The position numbers and the translations under genes are program-made. Below, piece by piece: positions 1 through 11,965 of a DNA stretch of 64,000 nucleotides. The DNA comes from Ziziphus jujuba. Its lineage: Eukaryota; Streptophyta; Magnoliopsida; Rosales; Rhamnaceae. Where the stretch lies: NCBI RefSeq assembly GCF_031755915.1, contig NC_083382.1, forward strand, positions 33,192,501-33,256,500, in the 5' to 3' direction. The number at the start of each line of letters is the position of its first letter. The first letter of the stretch is position 1. Under the pieces are notes generated by a model that did no database searches, had not been told where the DNA came from, and saw only the letters and a program-made list of their open reading frames with translations.

Positions 1-394
1 TTGCAAAAATACTTTTAGAATTTATATGTAAGCCTGCAATTTTCTTTATCTGAGAAAACATGTTTAAAAATATCTTTCACCATTTTTTTTATAAAAAACT
101 TATACCGTTGAAACTAATCTTTTATACAACAAAAAAGGAAAAAAAAAAATCAATTTCCGTATAGTTTTTGAGTTTATTGCATGTAAAATATTTATCTTTT
201 TAAATATTATTTCTATTATAACTATTTCATTATTTTATATCACTACACCATAATGGTTGATTAGAAAATTTAATTACTAATTATGTATTTGTTTATGAAT
301 AAATAAATTTTGATTTTATTTTCAATAATTATAATTTAATTTCTTAAAAAATTATTTTTAATTATGCCCTTTAACCAAATTTTCTGGATCCGCC

Positions 395-1015
395 ATTATG
401 TGTAAGGGCCTTTTTAGAATTGACATATATTTTGTAGATGTACAATGTAACAATATAGTCAGGAATTAATTTATTGCTATATATGAGGTCAAGTTAGAAG
501 TTCAATTAAAAATGAATCCCAAGCCAATATATATATACTTATTAATTTAATGACTTCTTATCATGTTAACAAACTATTCATAATCATGGTTTTATATCCA
601 AAAAAACAAAATGTAAGATTTTTTGGAACTTCAATGTATGTCATGTCAACCTACTGTATCTATAAACATACATACATCTCTCTTTTTTGGTCAAATTATT
701 GGAGCTTCTCTAAATGGCATACATACATATCTCTTTTTTGGTCAAATTATTAGAGCTTCTCCAAATTGCATGCCATTTGGGTATGTCATTGCTATATTTT
801 AGCAAGATATTTTTTTTTAATTATATATATATATTTTTTTAATTTTCCCTACTCCAATCTTGCAGCTCCATTTTATAGGACCCACACCATCTGTTAGTTT
901 GATTTTGATTTTTTTTTTAATTGGTAAAAATAAAATTGAAGTGAGATTTACAGCAATTTAAATGGGAGTGGGACCAATTCTATTGTCTAGCATTTGTTGC
1001 AGGAAAATCAATGTT
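395..1015. repeat. Segmental duplication, copy C (intergenic)
   Basis: Non-coding AT-rich DNA that aligns by eye with 27150-27800 and 57500-58300. Shared landmarks in order are a 'gaattgacatatat' block with 'tacaatgtaacaatata', a 'caagttagaagttcaattaaaaatgaa' type block, the 'aatgtaagattttttggaacttcaatg' block, and the 'gtgagatttacagcaatttaaat' block near 940-965. Homology to the other copies is lost near 1015-1020, where unrelated AT-rich sequence begins. No gene is visible. Bases 1-394 show no recognisable feature apart from strong AT richness. Confidence 0.75.
667..768. repeat. 51-bp tandem duplication (2 copies)
   Basis: The block containing 'tcttttttggtcaaattatt' and 'gagcttct' occurs at 681 and again at 732, a period of 51 bp. 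The paralogous segments at about 27.5 kb and 58.05 kb have it once, so the duplication is specific to this copy. Confidence 0.8.
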
Positions 1016-1299
1016 AAAAGGATTAATTATTAATTAAAGGGATTAATTGTTAATTAGTATCCTAAAATTTGAAATCATTTTAATTGAACTTTAAAGTTTT
1101 AAATTTATTACAAATTAGTTCAATTGATTAACGATGTTAATTTTACCTTTAAATTACATCAATATGTTAATGTCATATTGACATCATAATTTGTTTTTAG
1201 CAAAAAATAAAAAAAATATTTTAAAAAATAAATTTTATATTTTTCCATTTTATATTTATAGTTTTTTATTTAAAACATTGTATCCAATCTTATTTTATT

Positions 1300-2110
1300 T
1301 AAACTAAAATTTCAAAAAAATAAAATATTTTTAGATCTAAATTAGACCAAAAATAAAAATTTAAAATAAAATTGAAATTTTGGTCTACTAAAAATATTTT
1401 TATTAGACCAAAAATTAAATAAAATAATTTTAATAGTTACGAAATTAATAATAATTTTTTATGCCCAAACCATTAAAAAAAAAGTGCAAAATAGAAAAAT
1501 AAAAATTAGACAAACAGTAAATTTTAATTTTTATGAGTTTTTATTTTTTTTATTTATTTTGGTTTAAGTAGAAAAGGGTGGTAAGTCTATCTACACTCAC
1601 TCGTAAATCACTCGATTCTATAAGGAAAGATTAGAAATAGAATAAACCACTTTTGCTTAAAAAGATAAGGCTTTAAAAATAATAAAAATAAATTATTAAA
1701 CCAAATAAAAATAAAATCAATAATAACAAATTTATTTTTAATTTTCATATTAAACCGAAATAAAAAAGCATAAAAATGAAATTTTTATTTTTTTGTCTTT
1801 TTTTAGGGTTTGTTAGTAAAAAATTATTATAAATTTTTGTTCTAATAAAAATATTTTCATTAGAGCAAAATTTTTGATTTTATTTTATTTTTATTTTTGT
1901 CTAAATTTGGGTGTAATTTGTAGTTTTGTAATTTTGGTATAATTTTCTTTTTATGGTTTAGGCATAAATAAATTATTATAAAAATTTGGTCTAATAAAAT
2001 TATTTTATTTAATTTTTGATATAGTAAAAAAAATTTATTAGACCAAATATTTCAATTTTATTTTTATTTTTAATTTTTGGTCCATTTTTAGGTTCAAAAT
2101 ATTTAATTTC
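1300..2110. repeat. AT-rich inverted repeat, MITE or foldback-like
   Basis: An arm at about 1320-1500, carrying the 'attagaccaaaaat' motif and ending near 'atgcccaaaccat', pairs with an inverted arm at about 1950-2105 ('atggtttaggcat' then 'attagaccaaat' and 'tttttggtcc'). A second inverted copy lies at about 1800-1915, so there is one forward and two reverse copies. The centre (1560-1740) is a different, non-repetitive spacer. No ORF is present. It resembles a non-autonomous foldback or MITE element, but target duplications were not found. Confidence 0.55.
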
Positions 2111-3111
2111 ATTGAAAAAAAATATCCCTAGTCAAGTTAGGTTTCCTATTTTTGCTTCCTAGTTTGTTGATTGTTTTTCATCATTGTTCTTGTTAATTTG
2201 GTTTATTGTTGATTTTTTTTTGCTGTTTTAATCTTACTTAGTTGCATTCATATATTAAAAAAAAGAAAAAAAAAGAGAGAGTTTTGAAAGCATATTGCAT
2301 AAAAATCTAAAAATTGTGCAATTTGTTACTATTGGAGTGAGGTGACGAGTTTGGTGGAATTTTGTTGTTGGAATTGCAATTTTGTTGCTAATTATTGCTA
2401 CTGCAGTTTAGTTTATATTCTGTGAGTAAAAAAAAAAAAAAAGAAGAAGAAGAAGAAGAAAAGCCGAATTTAAAAAAAAATATTGTAAAAGGCCGGTTTT
2501 GAATTTGTTTGCTGCTGAGTTGTTGCCTATTTATTCAACATTTGGAGTTGCTAGAAATTCAATTTTGCTGCTGGATATTTGACTTTTGGGTGCTAAAATT
2601 ATTAGGATTAAAATTAGTAAATGATTTGACACAAAAACTTGAATTACGAAGAACAACAACCAACAACTATCCTATATTTTTGTTCAATTGATTCTTGTTC
2701 GTGTTTGAATTTCCTTTTTCTATATTTTATCCTTGAATTATTGGTTTATTCATATCCTGGTCAGTTTTCTTTCATTCCAAAAATTTGCTTGTTGATTTAC
2801 CTTGTTTTTGCTTAGAAAAACCCAGAACTAGGTTTTATTAATTCACTCGGTATTGCTTGCTTTTTACTACTGTTTTGTTGATAAATTTAATTAAAATATA
2901 CTTGTGATCTAATTTCTATTTTATGGGTGTTTTAATTAGAATTTTGAGATAATTCTTTGAGTAGAAAAAGGCAAGAGAGCGTGAGATCAAAAGAGGGTTA
3001 AAAAGCCGAAATTAGTGTACAAATACAAGTGTCGAGACCTTATTTGAGTGAAACACATGAGGGAGTGAATTTCGGTAAGGATTTATTTTATTTTGCAATA
3101 TTTTTACTAAC

Positions 3112-4290
3112 ATGGAAGATTCAAGAATGAGGAGAGTGGATGGCTCATTAAGAACTAATGAAGAGGAATCTGTAGGATTCAAGGGTGATTCCCGAGCTAG
3201 GGGGAGTGGAGGTGAGCATAGGGTCATGATGGCGGTCTTGGAGCAATTACAGCGGATGAATGCTCGTTTTGACAGAGTCGATCAAAGGATTGATAGGTTA
3301 GAAACTTCACAAAGTGGACCAAATTTGAGACAAGAATTTCATGGAGGCCAAGGTCGAGGTCGAGGTCAAGAAGGCCATGGTCGACCTAGAGATGAATTCG
3401 GGGAAGGTAACTTTAGAGATGATTTTGAAGAGGAAGTTTATTATATTTTTGCACTCCAAGGAAGGCCAATCCATGGGAGACCAGCAATGAATGAGGATGA
3501 TGATCTTGAAAATATTAAGGTCAACATACTACCTTTCATGGGAAAAGTGATCCGGAGGCATATTTAAAGTGCGAGGAGCGTATGGAGATGATCTTTGATT
3601 GTCACAACTATTCGGAGGCTAAGAAAGTTAAATTGGCAGCTTTGGAGTCATGACATTATGCACTCCAATGGTGGATTATTGAGCAAAGTACTCAAAGAAG
3701 AGTTGGAGATGAACCTGTTACTACTTGGTGACAAATGAAAGGAGCTATGAGAAAGAAGTTTGTACCAAATCATTACCATAGGTTGCTGCATCAAAGACTC
3801 CAATCATTATCACAAGGTAGTAAGTCCGTTGAGGATTATTACAAGGAAATGGAGATGCTCATGATGAGATTAAGCATGAACAATGATTGAGAAGCAACCC
3901 TGGCAAGGTTTCTAGGTAGATTGAATCAAGAGATAGCCAACCAATTGGAATTACAACAATATATGGAATTGGAAGAGATGTTGCATGTGGCTATCAAACT
4001 TGAGAAGCAATTCAAGAGGAGGGGCACTAGCACATGGTTTGGAGGTGTTACAAGCAGCGAGAGGTCAAATCCAAGTGTTTAGAGAAGCAATCCCACATAT
4101 GACAACAAACCAAAATCGAAACTAGATAAGGAAAGCATCAATCAGCCAAAAATGGAGTCTAAAGTCGAATCTGTCCAAACACCAAAGAATGAAGATAAAT
4201 CTGATCCTAAACCTTCTAGAACTCATGACATTGTGTGTTTTAAGCGCTAGGGATGTGGACACATTGCTAGTCAATGCCCGAATAAAAAAA
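3112..4290 (+). pseudogene. Ty3/gypsy gag pseudogene
   Basis: The open N-terminal part (3112-3567, 151 codons) has a short coiled-coil-like segment ('MMAVLEQLQRMNARFD') followed by a G/R-rich stretch, typical of plant gypsy Gag. The frame continues through the retrotransposon gag core (3560-4020) with several stops, for example TGA where Trp is expected near 3729. A CCHC-like zinc knuckle at about 4230-4277 reads CFKR-stop-GCGHIASQC, where the stop probably replaces Gln. Gag packages RNA in the cytoplasmic particle; this copy is non-functional. Confidence 0.8.
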
Positions 4291-4430
4291 TCACGATACT
4301 GAAAGGTAATGGTGAATTAGAATCCAAAAGTGAAGAAAGTGATGTTGAAACTGAAATTGATGGTGAAAAAGTTGAAGATGAAGAACTTGAGGAATCCAAA
4401 ACACTCAAGGCGTCTAGGGCCGAATTAAGC

Positions 4431-7400
4431 TTGATGAGTAGGATAGTCTTGACCGTGTACAAAGATGAGAAGCAACTTCAAAGAGAGAACATCTTCCACA
4501 CTCGTTGTGAAATCCAAGATAAGATTTGTAATATGATAATTGATAGTGGAAGTTGTACAAATGTGATTAGTAATGTTATGGCAGAAAAATTAGACTTGGC
4601 AACAATTAAACATCCTGAACCATATAGATTATAATAGCTTAATGATAGCGGGGAGATGAAAGTAAATAAACAAGTCAAGGTAAAATTCAGCATTGATAAA
4701 TATGTGGATGTTGTTTTGTGTGATGTTGTGCCTATGCATGTCGAACATATTTTGTTAGGTAGGCCATGGCAATTTGATAAAGATACTATATATTATGGTT
4801 GAGAATGCTAGTGTTTTTAGATTTAAAGGTAAAAAGGTCAAGTTGAAACCATTGACTCCCAAAGAGGTATTTAGAGACCAACTTCAAATACGACAAAGGA
4901 GGGAGACCGAAAAGCTCAAGGAATGAACTAGTGTGGCACCCATGGCAACAACACCAATCCAAAGAGGCAAAGCCAAACAAGACCAACCAGGTAAGTGTCC
5001 TAAACTCAAGATTGAGGGTAAAGAAAGAGAGAAGGCCGAAAGGGAGAAAGAAAGGACAAAACCCGAGAGTGTGAAGAAAATTGAAAAAGCCGAGAGTGAG
5101 AGTGAACCCGTGAGTGGGAAAGGAAAAGAAAGAAAAGAGAAGAAAAATTTTAATGTTTATCTTAGTTTTGGGGATGTTAATAAAGCCATCTTGAGTAAGA
5201 AACCATTGCTGGTCATGATTTATAAAGATTTATTTTTAAATGATCAAGCTAATCCCAAAGAACTTGAATTGCCATATTCTATTTCTTCTCTTTTGTAGAA
5301 ATTTAACGATGTCTTTTTGGAGGAGATTTCTAATAATTTACCACCTATCCAAGGGATTGACCATCAAATTTATTTTATGCCGAGAGTTGCAAGTCCTAAT
5401 AGGCCTGCATATAGAAGTAATCCCGAGGAGACAGAGGAGCTACAAAGGCAGGTAAGTGAGTTACTTGATAAAGGATACATTCGAGAAAGTATGAGTCCAT
5501 GTGCTATTCCGGTTTTATTAATTCCTAAAAAAGATGGTTCATGGTGCATGTGTGTAGATTCTAGAGCTATAAATAATATTACCATTAAATATAGGCATCC
5601 AATTCCTAGGTTAGATGAATTGCATGGTGCATGTATGTTTTCAAATATTGATCTTAGGAGTGGGTATCATCAAATTAGGATGAAAGAGGATGATGAATGG
5701 AAAATCGCATTTAAAACTAAGTATGGATTGTATGAATGATTAGTGATGCCTTTTGGTTTAACAAATGCACCTAGTACTTTCATGAGATTAATGAATCATG
5801 TTATACGTCCATTCATTGGAAAATTCATGGTTGTTTATTTTGATGATATTCTTGTATATAGTAGGCATCTAGATGAGCATGTAGGACATCTTAGGTAAGT
5901 TTTAAATATTCTTAGGAAGGAAAAGTTATTTGCTAACTTGAAAAAGTGTGATTTTTACAAAAGTGAACTTGTTTTTGTAGGATTTTTTGTAAGTGCTACA
6001 TGAATTAAAGTTGATCAATTCAAGGTGAAAGCAATCTAAGAGTGGCCAAAACCTACCTTCGTTACCCAAGTGAGGAGCTTTCATGGTTTGACTAGTTTTT
6101 ACCGAAGATTTGTCAAGGATTTTAGTACCATCGTAGCACCTTTAACCAAAATTATAAAGAAGAATGTTGGCTTCAAATGGGGGGAAGCACAAGATAAATC
6201 TTTTAATTTGTTGAAAGAAAAATTATCTAATGCACCTTTACTAGTTTTGCCTAATTTTGATAAAATTTTTGAAATTGAATGTGATGCTTCGGGTGTAGAT
6301 ATTGAAACTGTATTAATGTAAGAAAGAAGACCCATAGCCGACTTTAGTGAGAAATTAAATAGAGCTGCACTAAACTACCAGACATATGACAAAGAGATGT
6401 ATGCTTTGGAAACGTGGCAGCATCACTTAACGCCGAAGGAGTTTATGATTCATAAGGATCATGAATCTTTGAAGCATATCAAGGGACAAGGGAAGCTCAA
6501 CCAAAGGCATGCTAAGTGAATTGATTCATTGAAACTTTTCCTTATATCATTCGCTACAAGAAAGGTAAGAAAAATGTAGTTGCCGATGCATTATCCCGAA
6601 GGTATGTATTGTTTTCTACCTTAGATGCTAGACTACTTGGATTTGAACAATTAAAAGAACTTTATGAGCATGATAGTGACTTTGGAGAAATATTTAGAAC
6701 CTGTACAAAACATGGTTTTAATAAATTTTACATCTTTAAGGGGCATTTGTTTAGGGAAAACAAACTTTGTTTGCCTAATTGTAGCATTAAGGAATTATTA
6801 GTGAGGGAAGGTCATGGTGGTGGTTTAATGGGTCATTTTGGTATTTTAAAGACTTTATCTTTACTGTAAGAACATTTTTATTGGCCTAACATGAGGAAAG
6901 AAGTGGAGATAATATATAAAAGATGCTTGAAATGCCAAAATGCCAAAACTAAATTGAAGCACGGTTTGTACCTCTCATTGCTGATTCCTTCTTTTCTTTG
7001 GATGAATTTGTCTATGGATTTTGTTCTTGGTTTATCAAGGTCAAGAACAGGTAAGGATTCAATTTTTGTTATTGTGGATACATTTTCTAACTTATTCTTC
7101 AAGGAAATTGTAAAGTTGCATGGTATGCCTAGAACTATTGTTTTGGATAGGGATGCTAAGTTCTTAAGTTATTTTTGAAAAAATTTATGGGCTAAGTTAG
7201 GAATTAAACTTTTATTTCCAACTACTTGTCATCCACAAACTAATAAACAAACCGAAGTAGTACATAAGACTTTGTCTGCATTATTCCAAGCTTTAATTAG
7301 TAGAAATTTAAGAACATGGGAGGAATGTTTGCCACATGTTGAATTTGCTTGTAATATATCTTTGCATTCAGCTACTAAATATACACCATTTGAAATTGTT

Positions 7401-7829
7401 TATGGTTTCATCCTTTGACTCCATTAGACTTAACACCTTTACTTTAAGTGAACGTATTAATCTAGATGGAAAATAAAAAGCTAATTTTGTGAAGCAAATT
7501 CATGAGAAGACAAAAGCAAATATTGAAAGGAGGATGGAACAATATGTAAGGAGTGCTAATCAAGCCTGAAAACAAGTTGTCTTTAAATCTGAAGAGTGGG
7601 TTTGGTTGCACTTAAGAAAGGAGAGGTTTTCTGAGCAAAGAAAGTCTAAGCTTATACTGTGTGAGGAAGGACATTTTTAAGTTTTGGAACGGATTAATAA
7701 AAATACTTACAAACTTGACCTACCGGGTGAGTATAATGTTAGTGCTACATTTAATGTTGCTGATTTATCTCCTTTTACTGCAGGTGATGATTTTGATTTG
7801 AGGGCAAATCTTTTTCAAGAGGAGGGTAA
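4431..7829 (+). pseudogene. Ty3/gypsy pol pseudogene (PR-RT-RNaseH-INT)
   Basis: The protease motif IIDSGSCTNVIS lies at about 4537-4575. RT runs from about 5317 with RPAYRSNPEE, DKGYIRESMSPCAIPVLLIPKKDG and RMKEDDEWKIAFKT, then a TGA stop at 5737-5739, then [13 protein letters not shown] and the catalytic YFDDILVYS near 5840. RNase H covers 6070-6600. The integrase zinc domain is near 6800-6940 and the core near 7010-7450, followed by a C-terminal domain (about 7600-7829). Many frames are broken. The first two catalytic Asp of the integrase core are only about 43 residues apart, roughly 20 fewer than usual, which indicates an internal deletion near 7085-7095. Confidence 0.85.
7817..7829 (+). 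other. Polypurine tract of gypsy element
   Basis: A 13-bp tract, AAGAGGAGGGTAA, lies immediately 5' of the LTR start TGATGAGAATC. It would prime plus-strand DNA synthesis. The pol reading frame runs through it into the LTR. Confidence 0.75.
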
Positions 7830-8951
7830 TGATGAGAATCAGTTCGTACCCGCACAACCGACAACCCGCTGGGGTGCGAATCCTTTACGGATGAAGACTA
7901 GACCGATCACTAGGGCTCAAGCCAAGAGATTTAAGGAAAACCTAGCTGCTTTTATACAAGGAGTAATCAACTCTCAAAAGGGCTTGTCAATACCCAAAGA
8001 TACAAAACCTGTTTTAAGCATCCAAATAGTAGAAGTTGTTTCGAACCCGGGTAGCCGTTGTAATGCAAATGTGGACTCCAGGCAGCAAGGAATAGATCCA
8101 CTTCATGGATTCAATGAATATCACTAAGAGGTCATGGAATCAAATCAAGGCAAAATCAAAAGCATCTAAAATGGGCTTGTGCGCATAGAGGGAAAAGATG
8201 GCCGGTTTTGTTGGATTTGTTGCTGGTTTTACTGTATTTTGCTGAGCTGGCATTTTCTCTTTATTCCAATTAAGGGCAACGTGTGGGACTCAATAATAAT
8301 CCTATTTGATATCCTACATGGCATATGGGAGCTGATTTGGAGCTTAAATTGGTCAAAGACAGCTTAGTTAGAAAGATAGTTAATTAGTTTCCTAATTTGA
8401 TTTTGACTTTTTGTTTTAGAAAATTAGTCTTTTATTTGGTTTCTATTTATTTATTTTTTGGACAAATCAACTTAGGAAAGTTATTATTTTATTATTTTCA
8501 TTGTAAATTAATTAATTCCTAGCTCAAAATAAAGAAATTAATTAATCCAAATTAGTTTAGGAAAAAGGAAGAAATTCGGCCAACATGTTTCCTTATCAAT
8601 TTGGAGGCCGGTTTTAACCTAAGTTTCTAGGGTTTATTATTTTGTGACTTTAGCCTATTTAAGGGCTTATTTTTTAGGAAGAACACACCTTTAATAATAT
8701 TCAGAAATTTATTTTGTAAGAAAGAATTCTCTTTGTTTTTCTTGAACACCTAAAACACCATTAGAGAGTGAGTGTTTTAGTTTTGACTTATCAATAGGGT
8801 ATACATAACCTGTTGTGACATCTTTATTATACCAAAGTTTCTAATTATAGGTTGGTTGGGGGTTAAGGTTTTCCCATAAAAACTTGAACTTAATTGAGAT
8901 CTGGACTAATATAATACGAGTTTAGGCGTGAGACAACCTAGGTTCATATCA
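7830..8951 (+). repeat. 3' LTR of the gypsy element (1122 bp)
   Basis: It starts TGATGAG and ends ATATCA. Both ends are defined by alignment with the solo LTR at 45237-46382, which has a 5-bp target duplication at exactly the corresponding ends. The first 300 bases encode the C-terminus of pol (7684-8127 is open, with TRWGANPLRMKTRPITRAQAKRF), so pol overlaps the LTR. The rest is non-coding and contains the family's conserved GGCCGGTTTT and CCTAGGTT motifs. Confidence 0.85.
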
Positions 8952-9097
8952 CCTTGGACATGGCGGGTTTTATAGACGATTCATCAAAGACTTTTCTAAG
9001 ATTGTAAAGCCACTTTGCTCTTTACTTGAAAAAGATGCAAATTTTGTTTTTGATGCGGAGTGTCTTGAAGCTTTTAATGTGATTAAAGAAAAGCTTG
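8952..9097 (+). pseudogene. Athila-like pol fragment upstream of nested LTR (RT/RNase H junction)
   Basis: This 146-bp stretch reads LGHGGFYRRFIKDFSKIVKP followed by CSLLEKDANFVFDAE and EAFNVIKEKL. It is the region just C-terminal to the RT palm that leads into RNase H. It stops exactly at the target duplication of the nested solo LTR, and the reading continues at 11966 with [24 protein letters not shown] sequence. Confidence 0.85.
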
Positions 9098-11960
9098 TGT
9101 AACACCCCGTCCCAAAGTACAACGGAAATTTTTCAACTTTGACCGAGGGTGACCGTTGACCGTTGACCAAAAGGGTCAAAAGTTGACTTTTTGACTCGGA
9201 TGGAATTCTAGGTTGACCGAGGTACCGTTACAAAGTACACGTTGGCACGAGTTCGTAGACTAGTAGCAGGTCGAAAACGGAACTACGGTTTGATAGTTAT
9301 GGGCAGAACAAGTCGAGGTGCAAATTGTCAAAAAGGTGCTGGGAGTTGACTTTTTATGGTTGTAAAATTTTGCTTTGACATTTGTATGGTTGTAAAGTGT
9401 TCGTCGATACGAGTTCATAGACTAGCGGCACGCTTAAATTGGACATCTGGTTAAAAAGTTATGGACGTGTGAAGTTTTCCGACTACCGTAATATTTTAAT
9501 ATATCTGGCTTGAGTGAACAGTGACGCCATGTGTCGACATCTGAGAGGTCCACATGGGTGAACAGTGTGACCCACGGTGGCTTTTATTTGGCAAAACGAC
9601 AGGGGAGGAGAGAGAAAGAGAGAGAGAGGAGAGAGAGAGGGAGCGAGAAAATCGCCGGCCACCGGAGTTGCGAAATTTTTTGGCCGATTCTTGCCACACA
9701 CGCCGGCCAGACAGGAGCGCCTCTCCATTCCCGGCCAAATCTCAAAATTTCACGGCCAACCGACAGGCGACCCGCCCGAATCGGGGCTTTTTCCGGCGGC
9801 GGCGCCGATTCCTTCAACCGCCAAGATCTCCACATTCCGGCCTCCATTCTTGTCACCGTCGGTACCGTTGAGACCCTCTCCCTTCAATCTACAAAACCCC
9901 CAAAAATCTCAGCCACCAGCCACCGCACGCGCCGCCGACGGCGACGATTGCCCGTGACCTCGACGGCTCCCCGGAGAAATCCCTATTCCGGCGAGTACCC
10001 AATCCCATCTCCGGTCCCTCTCCACTAATTCCGACCCCCTGAATCCAAATCCAGTGTCCTTTTCCTCCAATTCGAGACGGGTTGAGAGAATCGAAGAGTT
10101 GAATCCCAAAAGCTTTCCGGCGAGATTCCGGCCACCTCGAATCCGATCTCCGGGAAGTAAGACTGGATTCGTAATTCTCGACACTCAAGCTTCGATTCGG
10201 TATATTACTCGTCAATTTTGGTTGTCATTTGTGTTTGCTCCCCGGGTACCCATTTGGGTGTTACCCAATTAAAATATTAATATATTTGGTTTGGTGTATT
10301 GTGGATGTTTTAGGTGCACGTGTGGGTAGTGGAGTTGATCCTGCAGAGGATCTTGATTGATATACGTGCTTAAAGTGAGTGACCCACCTTGAAAACTATT
10401 TTGGGGTGATTAATTATATTTATTTGGTGTTAAGTTGATATCTGGAATTATGCTCATGTGGTGGAAATTTAAATATAATTGTGAAAAAATATTATTTTAT
10501 AAGTACGTATATGTTTATTGCTGCTAAATAAAAATTTGGTTTATTAATGGATTTTTGATCATTATTGTGATTTAATTGTATTTATTACACATGAGTAAGG
10601 TATTTTCATTAATTAATTGTGTTTGGATTTTTATATTATTTTTTGGGCATAATTGGTTTAAATATTTTAAGGAAAATATTTGTTTAAATTGGTGGTTTCA
10701 AATTTGATAATTATGCCATGGAATATTATTTGATGGACTTTGTGCTATGAGAAAAATTATTGGTATATTGTTATTGATGGTTTTGTACAGGAAATGTTAA
10801 AGGAAAATGTGGGATGGTGAATTTGAAAACTGGTATAATTCCCACGGTGATTTTTGAAAAATCGGTACGGTAATAAAAAATTTAATAATTGGTTTTAGAC
10901 GCACTCATACAGTATTGGTGTTCTGGCTGTATATGTGGATTAGAGCGCAAGTTATTATGTCTCCCGTGAGTTGCCATTGGACCGAGGGCAGGCAAGTCTT
11001 ATATACTGCGCATCAGCCGCCCCCCTTCGTGGCCGGGATGACGGTTTCAGCAGCGGCACTGCCGGGACGCCGAAGCGCCGTATACAAGTTTCTCTCTTTA
11101 ACCTCCCCGCCAGTCGGTGCTCGGGACGCTGGGTATTTGAGGGCATCACTGATATATGGTGTGGTGCGTCAAGTATAAGTTTTCAGATAGAAATTTCAAA
11201 CCCCAAAGTGTTCAAAAATTATTTATTATATTTTATTACATTTTATTTATATTTGGGTTATTTAATTATTATTTATTAAATTAATTGATCCCTTGGTTTT
11301 CAGAAAATACGAATAACGGATTTTGTGAAAATGTTTTAAAAAGGAAACATTTCCAACAGAGTGAATAGTGAGAGTTTTGAGTGAAATTATTACTTCAATT
11401 GTTTATTATTATTTATTTATTTAATTGTTGGTATTAATTAAGTTCCTTTATTTGTTATACTATTAATATTAAAAATGTTTAGTAGATAGGGTCACTCACT
11501 GAGATGATTAGTATCTCATATTTTTAAATTCCGTTCCCTTAGGTGCAAGGGGTGGTAGACGTTCTTCCGGAGCGAACCTAATCTCCGTCGCTGTCTCAGT
11601 TCGAGAAGTTACCTTTGTCTTCATTTATTTCAATTGTAATATTTCTTTCATCCTTGTTGTATTCTATGCTTAATAGTACTTCATGAAGCTCTGTATACTG
11701 TCTCGGATATTTATGCATTAATTATGCACTGGATTACTGTTATTCATTTGAAGTGCTGTAAATTTGTGGAATCAACTTATAGTAATGTGGGAGGAATAAA
11801 GGGATGTTTATAGAAGTGTGTTTTCAGTGCAGGAAATTTGTGGTAAGTCCAACCCTTAGGGGAGGTTCTGCCGGATTTTCCATTGAAGGGTCCGGTAGGG
11901 TTTCCCTGGGATCAGAGCTTGTCTAGGATTCCGGTGAGGAATTTTGGACGGGTCCTGACA
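9098..11960 (+). mobile_element. Solo LTR, 2863 bp, of a Ty3/gypsy (Tekay/Del-like) element
   Basis: It starts TGTAACACCCCGTCCC and ends GGGTCCTGACA. The 5-bp target duplication GCTTG is at 9093-9097 and 11961-11965. Such ends are typical of long LTRs of plant Tekay/Del chromoviruses. No gag or pol and no internal copy of the LTR ends is visible, so it looks like a solo LTR left by LTR-LTR recombination. It contains a GC-rich section (9600-10200) with long but probably non-coding ORFs on both strands. It lies inside the pol gene of the Athila-like element. Confidence 0.88.
9240..9480. repeat. Imperfect direct repeat within the solo LTR
   Basis: The 'gttggcacgagttcgtagactag' type block at about 9241 recurs at about 9409 as 'cgatacgagttcatagactag', each followed by a related 'agttatgg' tail. 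The spacing is about 165 bp. A shorter 'gaccgttgaccgttgacc' repeat lies at about 9150-9168. Confidence 0.6.
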
Positions 11961-11965
11961 GCTTG

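Larger units (their letters stand above)
2115..8951 (+). mobile_element. Ty3/gypsy retrotransposon (chromovirus-like), 5'-truncated and decayed
   Basis: Order on the plus strand is leader, gag, protease, reverse transcriptase, RNase H, integrase, polypurine tract (7817-7829) and a 3' LTR (7830-8951). The leader (about 2150-3110) is A/T-rich with a poly-A/GAA run at 2430-2461. No 5' LTR matching the 3' LTR is found upstream, so the left boundary is approximate. The coding region is broken by many stop codons and frameshifts, so the copy cannot move by itself. A solo LTR of the same family lies at 45237-46382. The right flank is Athila-like pol sequence, so this element appears to have inserted into that older one. 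Confidence 0.85.

Noticed and set aside
9496..10215. Several overlapping ORFs of 80-165 codons on both strands
   Set aside because: They lie in the GC-rich part of a solo LTR, occupy all frames at once, and have no domain signatures or codon bias.
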